NCBI GenBank assembly: GCA_000231825.2
Contig: JH720340.1
Location: 248,001-312,000 of the forward strand
DNA from: Tetrahymena elliotti 4EA
Taxonomy: Eukaryota > Ciliophora > Oligohymenophorea > Hymenostomatida > Tetrahymenidae
Length of the DNA: 64,000 nt
Direction: 5' to 3'
Part shown: in pieces, positions 35,345-50,043 of the stretch
How the letters are laid out: the number at the start of each line of letters is the position of its first letter
How positions within the stretch are numbered: position 1 is the first letter of the stretch
Program-made: the position numbers and the translations under genes
The notes under the pieces: model-generated
The model's database searches: none
Told to the model about the DNA's origin: nothing
Seen by the model: only the letters and a program-made list of their open reading frames with translations

Positions 35345-38300
35345 ATGAATACAATAAAATAATCTTAAAACTACTTTTTGATATTCGAAATAAGTAATTG
35401 AAGTGTTATTAATTCTGATTTTACAATCGATAAAAAATATCTTGTTTTAAATATATAAGAAAAGAACAAAAAAATAAAAAGAAGATAGTGAATTAAGTAG
35501 TAGTGGAATACAAACAAACTCATTTGGTTCAGAATAAATTATAATGCACAAAACTCTGTCAGTTGAAGCAAGATAAGCTAGCTAGAAATAAAAATAGTTG
35601 TTTGAAAATAGTGTACCTTAAGTAGAGCAACAAAGCAATTAGAAAACTAATGAAGAAGAATAATAGCAATAATAACAAGTATTAATTTAAAAAGAGATAC
35701 AGCTTCTTGATAAGAATGTTTGGCTTGATGTAAAAGAAAAAGCTGAGCGTTTAGTCATAGGTTATGAATCAAAGTTTATGCCTATTTTATAAAAGACAAT
35801 TAAATTATTAGATTTAATGATAGAAGGTGGTTTATAGTCATTTAATTAATAATAGATTGCTTTTTATATAGATGAAATACTTTTTACAGTAGTTAAAAAT
35901 ATTATTGAGCATAAAGAATACCAAACAGAGGAAAATTATTTAATAGCAGAAAATATTATTACAAAAACATTAGTTGTTATTAACTAGTCCATACAATTAG
36001 ATGTTCCAAAGTTATCAGAAATATTAGCTTTAATCTTTAATACTCAAAGAAGTTTTTACTAAAAGACTATTCTACTTAAAGCACCACCTCAATCAGATCA
36101 CCCAGTAATATTATTTTAAATTAAATATTTTATTTACTTCCAGCTTTTTAGGGTATCTCTCTTATTGAATTTATTCTCAATCAATAGCTTTTAAAGCATA
36201 ATTTAGGATTAAACTGTAAAACCCAACAAATTTTTTAAGATTAGAATCTTTAGGCTTGTTATCAAAATTTAAAATATTATACTGATTTGCTCATAGTTTT
36301 TTAAAATGATCTTTAAAATTTTCAGTTTATTTAGTATTTCTTATGAAATTCTGTTATTTGAGCTATTTATTTGCAGAAAATATTAAAGATTCGTTTTGAT
36401 TTAAACATTTTATTTAAAAAAAGCTTGGTTATGAATTCGAAAGAGACAATAATAGAAGAATATGGGAATAAAATTTAAAAATAGGTGATGTTATTGACTG
36501 TGTAAAGTTTGAGTGCAATTAAAGGAGATAATCATGGTCAAGAGCATCAATTGAAAGAATCGATGATGTTAGTGTAAATGTTAAATATTTAAATGACTAG
36601 GTTAATGACAGGTAATTGATTGAATTTAAAAGAAATGATTATATAAATAGATTAATAATATGCTTGCTTGATTTTAATTAAAATTTTTCATTAGAAAAAT
36701 AATATCAGGAAGCATTTCAAAAATTTTTATCAAAAAATTCTGAAAAACTTTGAAAAATTAACTTTTTATCTTTAATTAAAATAATATAGGATATTCACTA
36801 AATCATCTTACTAAATAGCTCCTCTTGGTACAAAATCATTAGATTTTGAATGGAGAGAGAATTTAAAAGTTGGTGATGAAGTTGATTTTGTAGATTCTTA
36901 TAACATCTGGAGAAATGCAACTATTTTAGAAGTTAAAGAAGAAAATTAGGAAACATAGTTTAAATCTCTTCTTATAGGTATTATTAAACAATGCAGCAAA
37001 CTTGCAATAAATTATAATTTGAAAAAAAAAGGATTACGTATATACAGAGATGATGGTAATAAGTTTGATTAAGAAAAAGGAAAAGCATATTTTGGATGGG
37101 ATTCATAATTAGATGAATGGATTAGTCCTCACAGTGCAAGATTGCAAAAGTAAATGTTAATTAATAGTATAAATGGTATTAAATTTGTTTCAAAAAAAAG
37201 ATTCAATAGATTAACTAGAAAAAGTGTTTCTCCATAAACTTTGAAAAATTTTACTGATTATACAGATGATGCTAATGATATTATTTTTGAACTTGAAAAT
37301 TAAGAAAGAAAGATTTATGCAATTTAAAGAACAGAAAAAAATAATAATTTAGTTAGATATTTAAATTATTTTGGTGAAATTGGGGGATTTGATAACATAT
37401 TAAAAAGATTCTAAAATACTTAAAACTGGTGCTCTTTGGAGATTACTTAATATTATTTAGAAGCAATTAACAATATTAATGTATTCCTTTTCTTAGATTT
37501 TGTTAGAGAATATATTCCTCTACTATGGGAAGCTACTCGCAATTTACTCATGAACCCCTCTGAAGCTAATTTAAGAACTTATGACAAAGAAAAATTAGAA
37601 AGTATCATAGGTTCTTTGGAAGCTCTATAAGGCAGAGTTTATAGCTTCTTAGATTAAGTTCATGAAACTGAAAATTTATCTATGAGCATAGCTTTGAAAT
37701 GCTATTAAACAGATGTCCTTAAATAAAGACTAGCTGGTTTAAAATTAATATGTGAAATTATTAAATATGTTAAATAAAACAATTAAAAACAATCAGATAG
37801 TGTAGTTATTAAGCCTGCTAAATTTGTAATTCATTCACTCATTTTTTGAATACAATAATTTTTATTTAAAAATTTGTTTTGTTTAAATAGGTTGAATGGA
37901 TTAAGACTAATAATATTATTGAAGATTTATATTTAAATAATATTCATTCAGAAATGATAAATAGAAGCGCAGAATTCTTCAAATTTATGTTATCGTAAAA
38001 TCTTTTTACAGAATAGCTAGCCAGAGATATGTTTAATGCTATTGATAGACAAGATTAAATGACAAAACAAGGATTTTTAAAGTTATTGGGTGAGATATCA
38101 TCTGAACCAAGAAGAACACAAGCAAAATATATTATTCAAAATATTAAGAAGACAGAACCAAAGGAATTAACTATAGAGCATATAGAAGTCATTTATGAAT
38201 TAGCTCTTAAGCATTTGTAAAATATAGTTGTTTGTGTAGATGATAAAAAAGGTGAAGCTGAAACTTAATAAGATTTAAGTGAAGAATATTTGTTTGATAC

Positions 38301-41300
38301 TAATCCCATCAATAAAAATACTATTGATGCTCTTGATTATTTTTATAATTTAATAGTTGGAAAAGAATTTTAGAATATGAGTTCTGATTTGAAAGCCAAA
38401 ATTATTGATAGATTTAGCTGCTTGATTAGAATTGATGATGGCCGTCCTTAAAGAGTTGTCTTCCTCACAAAATGCATTGAAGACATTAAAAAGAATGTAT
38501 CTGTTTATCATTTAATTCAAATTATAAAGTAAGTTATTGGCACATATTACACAGAATTGTAACTTAAAGGTCTGAATAGTAATAATAACAACAATACAAA
38601 TAATTCAAATAATTTGATAATTAAATTGAATCCTATAAATGAAGACAAATCAAATGTTGTTAACTATAAATTAAATTAATAATCAAATGAAAACAAAAAG
38701 AGAACTAGTGATGAAATAGAAAACGTTTAGTAAAAATCTGAATAAGAAGAAGACAGTGAAAATGAGACTCCTTAAAAAAAGAAAAATAGAAGAGATGGAG
38801 CTCTTGTTAATTCACCTAAATAGTTATTAGAAATACAATAAAGCAAGGTCGTTAATAAACCAAGTGAGAACATAGTTAATTAAAACACAGACTCTTCAAT
38901 ATTAAATAACATAGATCAAAGCCAACTTAAAAGTAAAATTGCTGACATGCTGGTAAATGAGTAAAAATTAATAGAAACAATCCTCTAAAATATCCGTCAA
39001 GTTAAAGTTATTTACAAGAAAAAACTAGATGTTCCTAACATTTCAGCTAATGATAGAAAAGAAATTCTTAAATAATTCAGATTTGAAGTATCTGAGCGTA
39101 TTGATTTTATAAAATTCATTAACTCTATATTAGAGGATGAGAAAAAAATAATCACAACTTCATTTTTATCTTCGATTTGGAAAGATATTGTAGAAAATCC
39201 TTTAGATATTGATGAACGCGATCTTCTTTTTAAGTGGTTGAGAGAATTAGCTGATGAAAAGGGAGGACTTGTTCATGAGGTCGCTTAATTTTTCAAATAA
39301 TAACTTCTTTTAAATACTGAGTTTGTAGAGCATTTAAGTTATGAAGGTCTGTAATGCTACAAAGCTATGTTTATTTCTTTGAACCTCTAAAAAAATTATT
39401 TATAGCAAAATTAAACAAATAAAAATAATTCTACTGCCAATGTTTATGGAGCAATTATTTCAATATCAGGAGGTCCAAATAATAATAATAATTATTAAAA
39501 CTCTTCAAATGAAGATCAAAATAGTGAATTTGAATACCTTGTTTTGACTGAGCCTTCTAATTTAGAAGGTATAGATTTAGTGTGGGAAATTGTTTACAAA
39601 AATGTCTAAGAAAATGTTATTGAAAATTGTATTGATTTTTTAGTAAAACTCCATCTTCATATCACAACTTCCTCAACTATTAATTCTGGTCAAATAAGAT
39701 AAAAGTTTATTTAAAATTGCATGGAAAGCATTTCTTCTTCTTTTAAGTAAAATCATTAAAAATGTTTTATTTTTCATTTGAAATTAATTAAATTTCTTTT
39801 TAATAAAAATTAGTTCCAATATTACCAAGGTGAAAAGGACTCTTGATATTCTAAATTGCTTATTAAATGAAAGCGAGAAGAAGGGTATTGGTTACTTGAA
39901 ACCCATTAATGGTTTGGTCAAAGGTGAAGTGTAAAATTTGACAATTACTAATGAATTAATATCTTATGTTTAGGAGGGATAAAAGAAGCAAGATATTAAG
40001 ATTGAGTCAAATAAAACAATTATTGACTTGAAAATTCTTATTGCTTCTAAAATTAACACATCATGGGATTAAGTAATAATATAATATGATTTGTTTAATT
40101 TATATAAAACATTTTATTAATATTAATTAGATTAAGATTAAGAGAAGTGCCAATTTTAAATAACTAAGAGATTCAGATAATAGCAGAACTATTGGTGAAA
40201 TTAGATTTAAGAGTAATGAAAATCTTGTTATTGAAAAAAGATAAACTCCTCCTATCCCAGAAGCAAATTTATTGAATCCAGATGGTTCTTTGGTTGAAAA
40301 AGCTAAGTAGATCTTTTCATCTTGGTTTGAAACATACTCTGCTGATGGATTAATGGATGCTGACAATCTAGCAAAGTTTATTCACAGCTGTACAAATGAT
40401 AATTGTAAGTCTGATGATTAAAGAGTAACAGGAACAATTTCTTTATGGGATCATAACAAAGATGGAAAACTTGATTTACAAGATTTTTTGAATTTTTATA
40501 GAAACGCATGTTAAGAGAAGAAGAATATAGTTTGGAAAAATTTATACAGCCACAATTACCGTAACGATTTGAAGAAACTTAGTGAAGTAGGTGAAGATGT
40601 TGAAGTAAGAATTAATTAAAATAACAGTAACACTTATTAATATAATTTTAATAAAAATAGGATATTGAAATTTTACCTAGAAATATCATAATGAATAACC
40701 CATATTTCTATGAATTGCTTATGAAAATTCTTGATAATGATTAAGTTTCTGAAAGTGCTATTAACTTGCTTAACAGACTACCAGCATCTCCAGATTTAGT
40801 TAGAAAAATCTTAAATTTAGATGGAGTAAAAGGCAATAATAACCCAGACTGGAGTTTAATTCTAGACACAAAAAATAGCTAGAGATTGCTTTACACCTTA
40901 ACCATTATTGAATATCTTATGGAAGATAATCAAGTCTAATCAACTAACTCAGATGAGCAAAATTAACAACAATAATAATAAGAACAAAAAACTTAAGAAG
41001 AAGCCAAAGAATAGCAATAACAACCTGTTACAAACAACAACTAAAACAATTCATAAAATCAAAATGATTTAAAAGGTAAAGATCAACCACAACAAGTTAA
41101 AGAAGATATATTGAAAAAGATTTACTCTGAAGGGGCATCTATAGACACTGCCAACTGGAGAGAAGAATTCATACAATGTGGAGGATTTGATTAACTTTTT
41201 AAAGTATTTATTCAATATTCCTAATAAGATTACTCTAAATTAGCAATAAATACTAAAAATATTCTTTCTTTCATCTTAAGAATTATGAAGAACTACTTAA

Positions 41301-44300
41301 CTGCTGTTTTCGCAAATAAAGTACTTTTTTGTTAGAAATAACTCATTCATTAATTTAACAACAAATTTCATAAACTTATTAAAAATAAAATATTATTTCT
41401 TAATTTACTTAGGTGAACCATTTGTATAAGATAAATTAATATGCTATTCAAGTTAAATACTCTTTGGATGTGATAAATGAGAATTTGAAAAAAGCTGAAG
41501 AACAAAAGAATGATGATGAAGAGGAAAAGAAAGATGATTAAAAAGACAATAATAATACATAAAAATAATCTCATTCTAATCCTTAAGTTATTCCTTACAA
41601 TCTTAACTATCTTGAATAAAATGGCGCTACTCCCAGCAGTCAAAATAATAATAATAACTTCTAAGCTCCAATCGTTGGATAACACTCTAAAATAAGTTTC
41701 AATTCAATTTGGGTAAATCGCATTAGAATTAAAGAAACTCCTGATTTCTTGATCTTAAAAGAAAAATTGAGTGGTAAATTAGGATAGAAGATTATGGATA
41801 CTTTAGATATAGAATCTATGCTCAATAAGATTATAGAAATATTGTTTAATGTAGTTTCTCTTGATTCTGAACTGGAGAGTGAAGATAGAGTCATCATTGA
41901 TTTTTGTTGGTGTATTATAATAGATATCGTTTTATATGATTCTAAGCAACTTGAATAATTAGCCAAAAATTCATAATAATTTTAACATCTCATAATGAAG
42001 GGATTATTCAATTAAAATCTTAATGCCAGAAGAGTCTTTTCCCATGCTCTCTATCTCATTAGTCGCTAAGATAAAGGAGTTTTTTCTTCCTTTTTACTTG
42101 ATTTACTTATGAAGAATGTTCCTTCTTCAAAAGATGTGTCTAAAAGTGATTGCAATCAATATTATGAGTTATTTTGCAAAATTATAGAAGAGTCTACTTC
42201 TATTTAAAATGTTTCTATTGACTTTTAGAATCTTATGGACTTCATGATTTAAAATATCAAAGACCATATTTCATAAGAATCAAGATACAATGCTAAAAAT
42301 GACAAAATGTTGATTGGCTTTTTAAATATGTGTGAGAAGATACTTAAAATTAAACCTTCCCTTGGAAATAATTTAGAGCAATTTGCTGAATATCTCTTTG
42401 ATGTTTGTTTATTCTGTAAAAACCCTGAAGGTCTGCTTGATGAAAAGCTTGACTTTGAATAGATTCAATCAAATTAGGTTTATGAATTCAATCCTCCATA
42501 TTATGTCAAATGCAAATCCTCTGACTCTCGTAGAGCAGCTTACAAAATACTTAACAGTATTCTCAGGACCAATAAGAAAACTTTCATAAATACCATCAAA
42601 GATGGCTTGAATATCCTAATTGATACTATGATTCCTCCCATATCTTGGAGCTACCGTCCATCAAACGAATAAAAATGTCACTAAAATTATCTTGGTATAA
42701 AAAATTTAAGCTAAATCTGCTACATGAATTCTATGCTTTAACAATTTTATATGACTAAAACTTTCAGGTAAATACATTTTTATTTCTTTTATACAATTTC
42801 AAAAAATATGTCATTAAATAAATACATATTATTATTTAAAGATATGCTATTTTAGCTACTGACGATGAAAAAGAAGCTGAATTAGTTTAATATAGAGGTG
42901 TTTATATTGATGATAACATTCTCCATCAAATTTAAAAAATGTTTGCATTTTTAGATCTCAGCGATCGTTAGGATTATAATCCTATTGGCTTTTGCTTTTC
43001 ATTTAAAGACTATGCAGGTTAGCCTGTTAATGTAGGAGTGCAACAAGACGCATAAGAGTTTTTAAATATGATATTTGAGAAATTGGAAGCAAGCTTAAAA
43101 CCTACTCCATTTAAATATGTATTGGAAAGTGTATTTGGTGGTCAAACTATTTCATAAATGACTTGCTCATCCTGTGGTAATGTTAAATCAAAAAATGAGC
43201 TATTTTACACTTAGTAACTCAGAGTAGAAGGATGCAAAGAACTATCAGATTCTTTCAACAAAATGATTGAAGGAGAAACCATTTCTGACTATAAATGTGA
43301 TGCTTGTTAGAAAAAATGTGACTAATTTAGAAGAATTTGCTTCTCTTAACTTCCAAACATATTAATAATTCAATTATAGGTAATTTATCTTTTTCTTTCG
43401 ATTTATATGGACTAATTAATTATTATTTATTTAAAGAGAATCGTATATGATTTAGACACTTACGCAAATAAAAAAATCAACACTAAACTTGAATTCCCTC
43501 ATAACCTTGACTTAAAAGAATATACTCTTGAATATTTAGACCATAAAGAAAAAGAATTAAAAGTAGAAAGAAAAGACTCCACAAACTCAGATTCACATTT
43601 AATATAGCATTCAGCTCCACAAGCACAATCATCTAAAAAAGATGAAAATTAGGTAGAAAATAATGCTAACAATCACCCACCTGAGTATTACAAGTATCGC
43701 TTAAAAGGAGTTACTGTTCATCAAGGAACTGCTGAACTGGGACATTATTATTCCTATATAAATTATAAAGAAGACAAGTGGCTTGAATTTAATGACTCAA
43801 GAATAAAAGAATTCAATCCTTAGAACATTGAATAGGAATGTTTTGGAGGTTCATCTTCTAGCTATTCAGAATACTCCTGGGAAAAAGGAGAAAATTCAAA
43901 GAATGCCTACATCCTCGTTTATGAAAGAGAGCTTAAAACACCACTTAAGATAGTTACTAAAAATGAAGAATAGAGATAGTAAGTAGAGAAAAGTTTAAAC
44001 ATTCAAATTGGCGAACCTCAATAGCACGAAGAAGAACAAATCTCATATGTTGACTATTATAGCATTAATTAGTATCTCATTTTAATTATTCCAATAATTG
44101 AAGAATTTTTCATTTATTTATATTTTTTAACAGACGTATCCCTTAGAATCAATTTAAGTCTACTTGGTTAGATAATCATAATTTCATGTTAGAAAAGCAT
44201 GTTTACTCTTTGGAATTCTTACAATTTTTGAAAGAACTGATTTGTATGATTGAAAAGCCTAAAGATTATATACCATCTATTAATACCTAATCCTTGATAT

Positions 44301-47300
44301 ACAAAAATCACAAAGAAATCCCAGAAGACGATCAATAAATTTATTATAATTCTTTATAAATGTGTGCAAAATTATTCTTCAACATTTTCTACAAGTCAGC
44401 TGATTTTGAAGTAAACATAGATATTTTGATTTGTTTTCATTTTAAAAATTATTTTTACTTTACTTTAGATCCTTAAAGATTTGATGGTTCATATGAAAGG
44501 AATGTTAGACTTAATACCATAATATACTTATGAGTTTGCCAAAGAATTTATTTTTAGTAGATTTAAATAGATAGAATCCGTTTTAACTTAATGCTCTGAG
44601 GGTGTTATTAGATCTTGCTATTAGCATATAGTTAACTTTACAATTAATAATTTGATTAGTTATTATAATATTGAATTGAATAACTCTGAGGGCTTAGTAA
44701 GATATATTAAATAAAGTATTAATTAAATTAACTTTTTTTCTATTTAGTTCGTTGGCAGAGATGAAGATTAGTTCAGTGAAGCTGAGCTAGCTGAAAGAGA
44801 TATTTTAGTTTTCATGGATAGCATGCTAAATATCATGCATACAGAGGTTTCCAAGAATTGGCTTAGAATGCAATAGTATTTGGAAGTAAAATAAAATAAA
44901 TTTAAACTTAAAATATTAATTCTTAACTTATTTTAAATAGTTATTCAGAGATTTCGCTTATGGAGGTGATGGGTAACTTTAATGGTGCTTTAATAAAGAA
45001 ATGATAGCTAGATTAATTGACTTTTTCTTAGGAAATGGATCACCTTTGAATTGTTATGGATAGAAAAAGCATGAAATTGGAAATAGATTTGTTTAAACTC
45101 CATATGGGCCATTATTATAAACTGTTAGCTATTTAATTTAGAAAGTAAAATGGACTCCAAATGATAATCAAAAGGTAAATTTAAAATATAAGAGAAAATT
45201 ATTTATATAAAATTATCAAAAAAGGTTTATTAATTTTCAGGTAATGATTAAATTGCTTTGAGTGAATAAGAATTCTATTGGAAATCTATGTAGGAAAATT
45301 ATGACAGTAATAGTATATGTTTGATTGGCTAATTTATGAGTCATAAAGAACTATTATTTAGTCAAAGTTTCGGAACTCTTATTTTAAGAGGAATAAATAA
45401 AACTAACTGTGATCATGTCAAGTAATATCTTGATTTAATGTCATCCTTTTTGGCTATTACTGATGAATATTAATAATCAAGAATAGAATGGATATTTGGA
45501 TATGGAAATTTAGTTGTAAGATTTTTTTCATTTCAACAAATTTTTTAAAGGAATTAACATTATTTAAAAATAAAAAAAGATTAATCCTAATGATGGCTAT
45601 GAAATGAAATAGAATTTAGAAGAGTAAATTGTAATATATGAAACTAGATTGAAATATGAAGTTTTACATCCTGTTTTGAATTTACTTTATCACTACCGTA
45701 AATTATAGGAGAATCTTTGCTTGCATATTTTGCATAGAGTCCTACTTATGAGCAAGAGTGATTAATTCTATAGATTCCTTCATTACCTTATGAAGCTTCC
45801 TGCTCCAAGCTATTGCTGTTCACATTATTTGAGTTGGGTAAGACCTCACTTAGAGAGTATAATTAATGAAAATTAAAAAAATTACATGTCAAATTAAAAA
45901 GAAGAGTTAGCTAAATCATGTCTAAGCTTGTATGAAGAATTAGAAAAAGTCATTAACACCTATGCTATTTAGTTACAAAATGAACTTAACTAACCTAAAG
46001 AAGAAGTATCCAAAGAATAGGAAAGCAGTGATTAGCAATCTTCTCAGGGTGAAGAATCTAAAACCACATAAGAATCTACTTCTGACAACAAAATTAGCAA
46101 AGAGAATGGTGAAGCTAAAAAAGAAGAAAGTGAATAATAGAATGTAAAAGCTTAAGATACAGGTAGCAGCAATTAGAAGGGTTTGATGAGCCTATGGAAA
46201 AATTATATTATAGGTAAAACTACATAAATAGCTGAAAATAGATGGATTCCTGTGGGAGAAGAAAATGATTAGTCAATTTATTTAAGAGAATTAGAATACA
46301 CAACATATTATACAGAATCTAAACCTAATGGAATAACAAATTAAATCTTCCCAGATGAAATAAAATGTGGTAATAGTATATAAATGTCATCTGTGAACTT
46401 AGAAGAATCTAATATTACTGATTTCATTTATATACCTACCTAAAACAATTCAGGATAAGGAAATGTTCAATTATCTTTAAATATTAATAAATAAAATAAG
46501 GGTACAAATAATGAAAAGAAAAATATCTTTGAATAACCTGAAAATAATTAAGATGATAGTATTGATAGCTTCAAAGCTCATATTGGTGAAGAAGTAAACC
46601 ATTCAGGTCTTCCCTCTACCTCTAACTACGGACTTAACTTAAATTAAAACCCTGATGAAAAAGATATTGATGATTTATTAAAAGGTAGTCTTGATGAAGC
46701 AATGTTATAAAACTAGAATAATAATTTAACAAATGATAATAATATTCATAACCTTCAAACTTCATAGAATTAATTATAGGAGGATGATTAATATTTTCTA
46801 AGTTAAATCAAAAATGCACAGTTACAACAACCTGCTGCTCCATCTACTGCTCAATCTAATGAGCCCAATTAAAAATAATACAGTGAATTAGTTTGTGTTA
46901 CCCATGCTGTCAATTTGGAAAAATAAATTGGTAATGTAATTAGAAGATTCTAGATTGAAAACAATAGTGACAGCCATATTTAAGCTCTGGTTAATTTCTA
47001 ATTCAAACATGAAAATTCACAACAAAATATTAATTAGCACATGCCATTTGAAATTTATCTTTAGGCTGAGCCTAAATCAACAGTTTCTTTCTTCTCTATA
47101 CGTAAAATTAATCCAAGCAAGGATTGGTCTGAATATTCTATTTCTGTTTAATATGAGGTTCTTTAAAAGGTTAAAACAGATTAAAATACATAGAAAAAAA
47201 ATGATAATTAACAAGAATAATACTTTACAAAAGCTTCAAATCTCAAAAACTAACAAGATCTGTCAAATAAATTGGATAACAGCAATAAGAAGCCAGAACA

Positions 47301-47529
47301 AACAAACTAAAATGATTAATCAGAAAATAATGCTTTTAGATTAGATGATGATAAGAAAGATGGTAATGAATAAGATGAACCTGGTATGTATGAATATGCT
47401 GTTGTTGGGCCTTCTTTGCCTTAAAAATTAGAATCAGAATACTATAGTGCAGATGCATGTCCTGTTTGTACATTTATATAAACTTCAATAAATACTAACT
47501 GTGAGATGTGCGGTTCCAGCTTAAAATGA
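35345..47529 (+). CDS. Giant USP-family deubiquitinase (USP9X/USP24-like)
   Basis: About 12 kb with many short introns and roughly 3,500 residues, ending at TGA 47527-47529. The start (35345, intron 35394-35459) is provisional. Two tudor/chromo-barrel-like modules come first: IWEQNLKIGDVIDCV (about 36423-36611) and FEWRENLKVGDEVDFVD with GWDSQLDEW (about 36798-37145). A helical-repeat scaffold like that of USP9X/USP24 follows, with an EF-hand-like loop (DHNKDGKLDLQDF, near 40470). The peptidase has a Cys box (NLSQICYMNSMLQQF; Cys codon 42718-42720), zinc ligands (CSSCG, CDACQ) and a His box (LGHYYSYI; His codon 43743-43745), then FND. A C-terminal RanBP2-type zinc finger ends the protein (CPVCTF...CEMCG). 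It should remove ubiquitin from proteins, with the scaffold and zinc finger selecting targets. Catalytic residues look intact; targets are unknown. Confidence 0.85.
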
Positions 47530-48094
47530 AGATCCTATCTTGAAGGCTTCTAAATGAATTATTGATCCAAATAAACTTTTCTAATTATTAAAAATTAAAA
47601 ATTGATTATGTATTTTTTATTTTAAATTGATTTTTAAGTAAATTCAGAAAATATATATCTAATAATCTTACTGACTTCTCTTATCTTTCACAAGTCTATT
47701 AATAAAAAACAATATACCTTATTTATCTAATTTTATCATACTTTTATAAATTATTAAAAGAACTAGTAAATTTATGAAAAAAACCTAAATTTAAGACAAT
47801 TTAATTACTTGTTATTATTAAATATTGTAATATTTTTCTCAAATAAATATTCAGAAAAGGTTCAAAAAAATTAATCACTTCCAATTTGATAGAAATAAGA
47901 AAAATAATTTTGAATAAATAATCATTAAGAATGTTTTAAGATAAAAAACATTGGTTTACCTGTTAACAAAATAAAACTAATAAGTATTAATATTTAGAAG
48001 AATATTTAAGTTTCATTAATATAGTAATTTAAAGAATAAATTATAGTTATTCTTTAATTTTTTATTTTTATAATTAGTATCTTGATTATAAGAT
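47530..48094. other. Convergent intergenic region
   Basis: 3' flanks of the USP gene (plus) and the multi-pass membrane gene (minus). A/T-rich, no further gene seen. Confidence 0.6.
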
Positions 48095-50043
48095 TCAATA
48101 AAAATCCATGTTTCTATTGATTGAAGTAGTATCTTTTGTAGTATTTCCTTTTTCGGAAATATCTTAATCTTCTTCCATTCTGATTTAGAAGATAGAATTT
48201 GGATTATTAGCATTTTGATTAATTGCTAGTAAACTTGTAATTCTTGCATTTTCATTTCTAGGGGCATGATTTAAAGCTGTTTATTAAAGTACGTGAACAA
48301 TATCTCTATCTAGTTAAGCATTTTCAATGTTATTTGCTTGATTATTTAATGAAGCACTTTTAGCATCTTTTAATTTCTAGATTTTTATCTATTTTTAGAA
48401 GCAGAGCACTATTAAATAGATAACTTCTATTATTAATATACATATATAGATGAAAATTGGCAACATAATATAAAATTGAATTTATCTAATTTATGATTTT
48501 GTACTATTTAATAAATCAAAAGTGCTTTAATCCACACATTACTAATTGCATAAGGAATCTATAATTGTTATCATATTATTATTAATGTAGTAATTAACTC
48601 CAATTTATATGCCAAGGTTAATAATAGATAAAATAAACTTATAAATTACTATTGCTTTTAATCTTTGCACACTATTTCTGTAAAGCTATATTAAAATCAT
48701 ATAGAAGACAGCAAGTATGCAAATAACTACTTCATAATACCAGATATTATTTATATTAATTTCATTTAGTAATAAATACCTAACATTTTCTGTTCTACAT
48801 TGCCAATTCATCTTTGGAAATTTTCTTGTAAAAATAGAAAACTAATTGATATTGTCATTAACTAAGTTAGGTAATTTTTTTATGTATGATTCTTTGTTAT
48901 TATTCTAGATTAAATCTTTTTAACCTAATTAACTATTAAATACTTGTTGGTAATTATTATCATATTCACAATCATTTACTTAAATTTTATAAAGCTTATA
49001 AGCATACTTGGAATCTTTTTAAAAAAAATAAAATAAATGATTTTTTGTTTTTTGTATAAAATAAGTTAAAGAACAATACTTATTGGATAGGGCCAGTCAT
49101 TATTTAAGCAAACCCCATTTCCCCATTAAATTTGGATTTGAGATAAGGGATAGCTGTTTGGATCTCTAATAACTTAAAATTTCATGTATTCAGACTAAGG
49201 AATATCGAGATAATAAGTATTTTAATTCAGTAAGTACTAAGAAGAGCGTATATCAATTATTTTAAATGAAGTGATAGGACAATCTTAGTAGGTTAAATTA
49301 TTGAAAGAAGAAATGTTAAATAAATCGAACTCTTTATTTTCATAACGGCAACTATTTTCATTTTAAATCGTTTCTTAATCAATTAAATTTTCATCTTCAT
49401 TTATTTATACATCAAAACTATCTAAATAACTATATTCTGTCTTATATTATCCACATATTTAAAAAGAAAGAAGCTTTGTTTGTTAATTGTTATCACTATA
49501 ACTTGTTTAATTGCTACTTTCAGTTTAATTAGCGTTTATTCTTAAACCCCAATTTTATACCTAAAATCCTTCTTACTTGTAAACATTTTCTCCATCACCT
49601 AATGGAGAACAAGGTTTACTACCTTTGATAGTTTAGTTACAAAGATTTGGTTTAATTTCCCCATTTTTACACACACATCCTTCATACTGTAAAATTTAAA
49701 ATAGTGAATTAATATTTAGATAACATACTCTTAATGCTAAAAACGAAATCAATATTTAAGTATTCAAGACTAAATAAATTTTAAATGAAATTACAATTGC
49801 AGGATAGGTAAAGTTAAATAGATTCTGCATATTAAAATTTTAGCATGTTTACTGTCCATCAGCACTAATTATCTTCATGTCTACTAATGGACACTTTTAG
49901 AAACTTTCTTATATTTGACTGATTTAGTTTAACGATTGATATAGTTGAACAATTGGGAGAGTAGACAAAATGATAATGCTAATTGCATAAATACATGAGA
50001 ATAGTGATAGTATTTACTAAAAATTTAAGGTTTTCTATTACAT
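48095..50043 (-). CDS. Ciliate multi-pass membrane protein with Cys-rich ectodomain
   Basis: Introns at 49687-49728 and 49015-49079 leave 1842 bases, exactly 613 codons plus TGA (start 50043, stop 48095). Hydrophobic segment 1 lies near residues 10-40 (SCIYAISIIILSTLPIVQL), followed by a loop with KCPLVD and a second hydrophobic stretch. Next is a Cys-containing polar domain with YEGCVCKNGEIKP, CSPLGDGENVY and CLNNDWPYP. Three C-terminal helices follow (VVICILAVFYMILIQLY; FILSIINLGIQIGV; MLPIFIYICILIIEVIYLIV). The tail is polar. It resembles other uncharacterised Tetrahymena-type surface proteins. No transport or enzyme motif is visible, so no function is assigned. The precise intron arithmetic makes the gene model firm. 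Confidence 0.8.

Noticed and set aside
41368..41966. Minus-strand frames of about 100 codons opposite the USP gene
   Set aside because: They are antisense shadows of a Lys/Asn/Asp-rich coding exon and contain no motif; the plus-strand frame continues the USP scaffold.
46955..47344. A 129-codon plus-strand frame within the USP 3' region
   Set aside because: It is out of frame with the exon that encodes VNFQFKHENSQQN and the final RanBP2 finger; composition is Ile/Lys-rich without motif.
48016..48213. Minus-strand 65-codon frame MLIIQILSSKSEWKK
   Set aside because: An overlapping frame continues the membrane protein's tail (NARITSLLAINQNANN to MDFY) and ends at TGA 48095.
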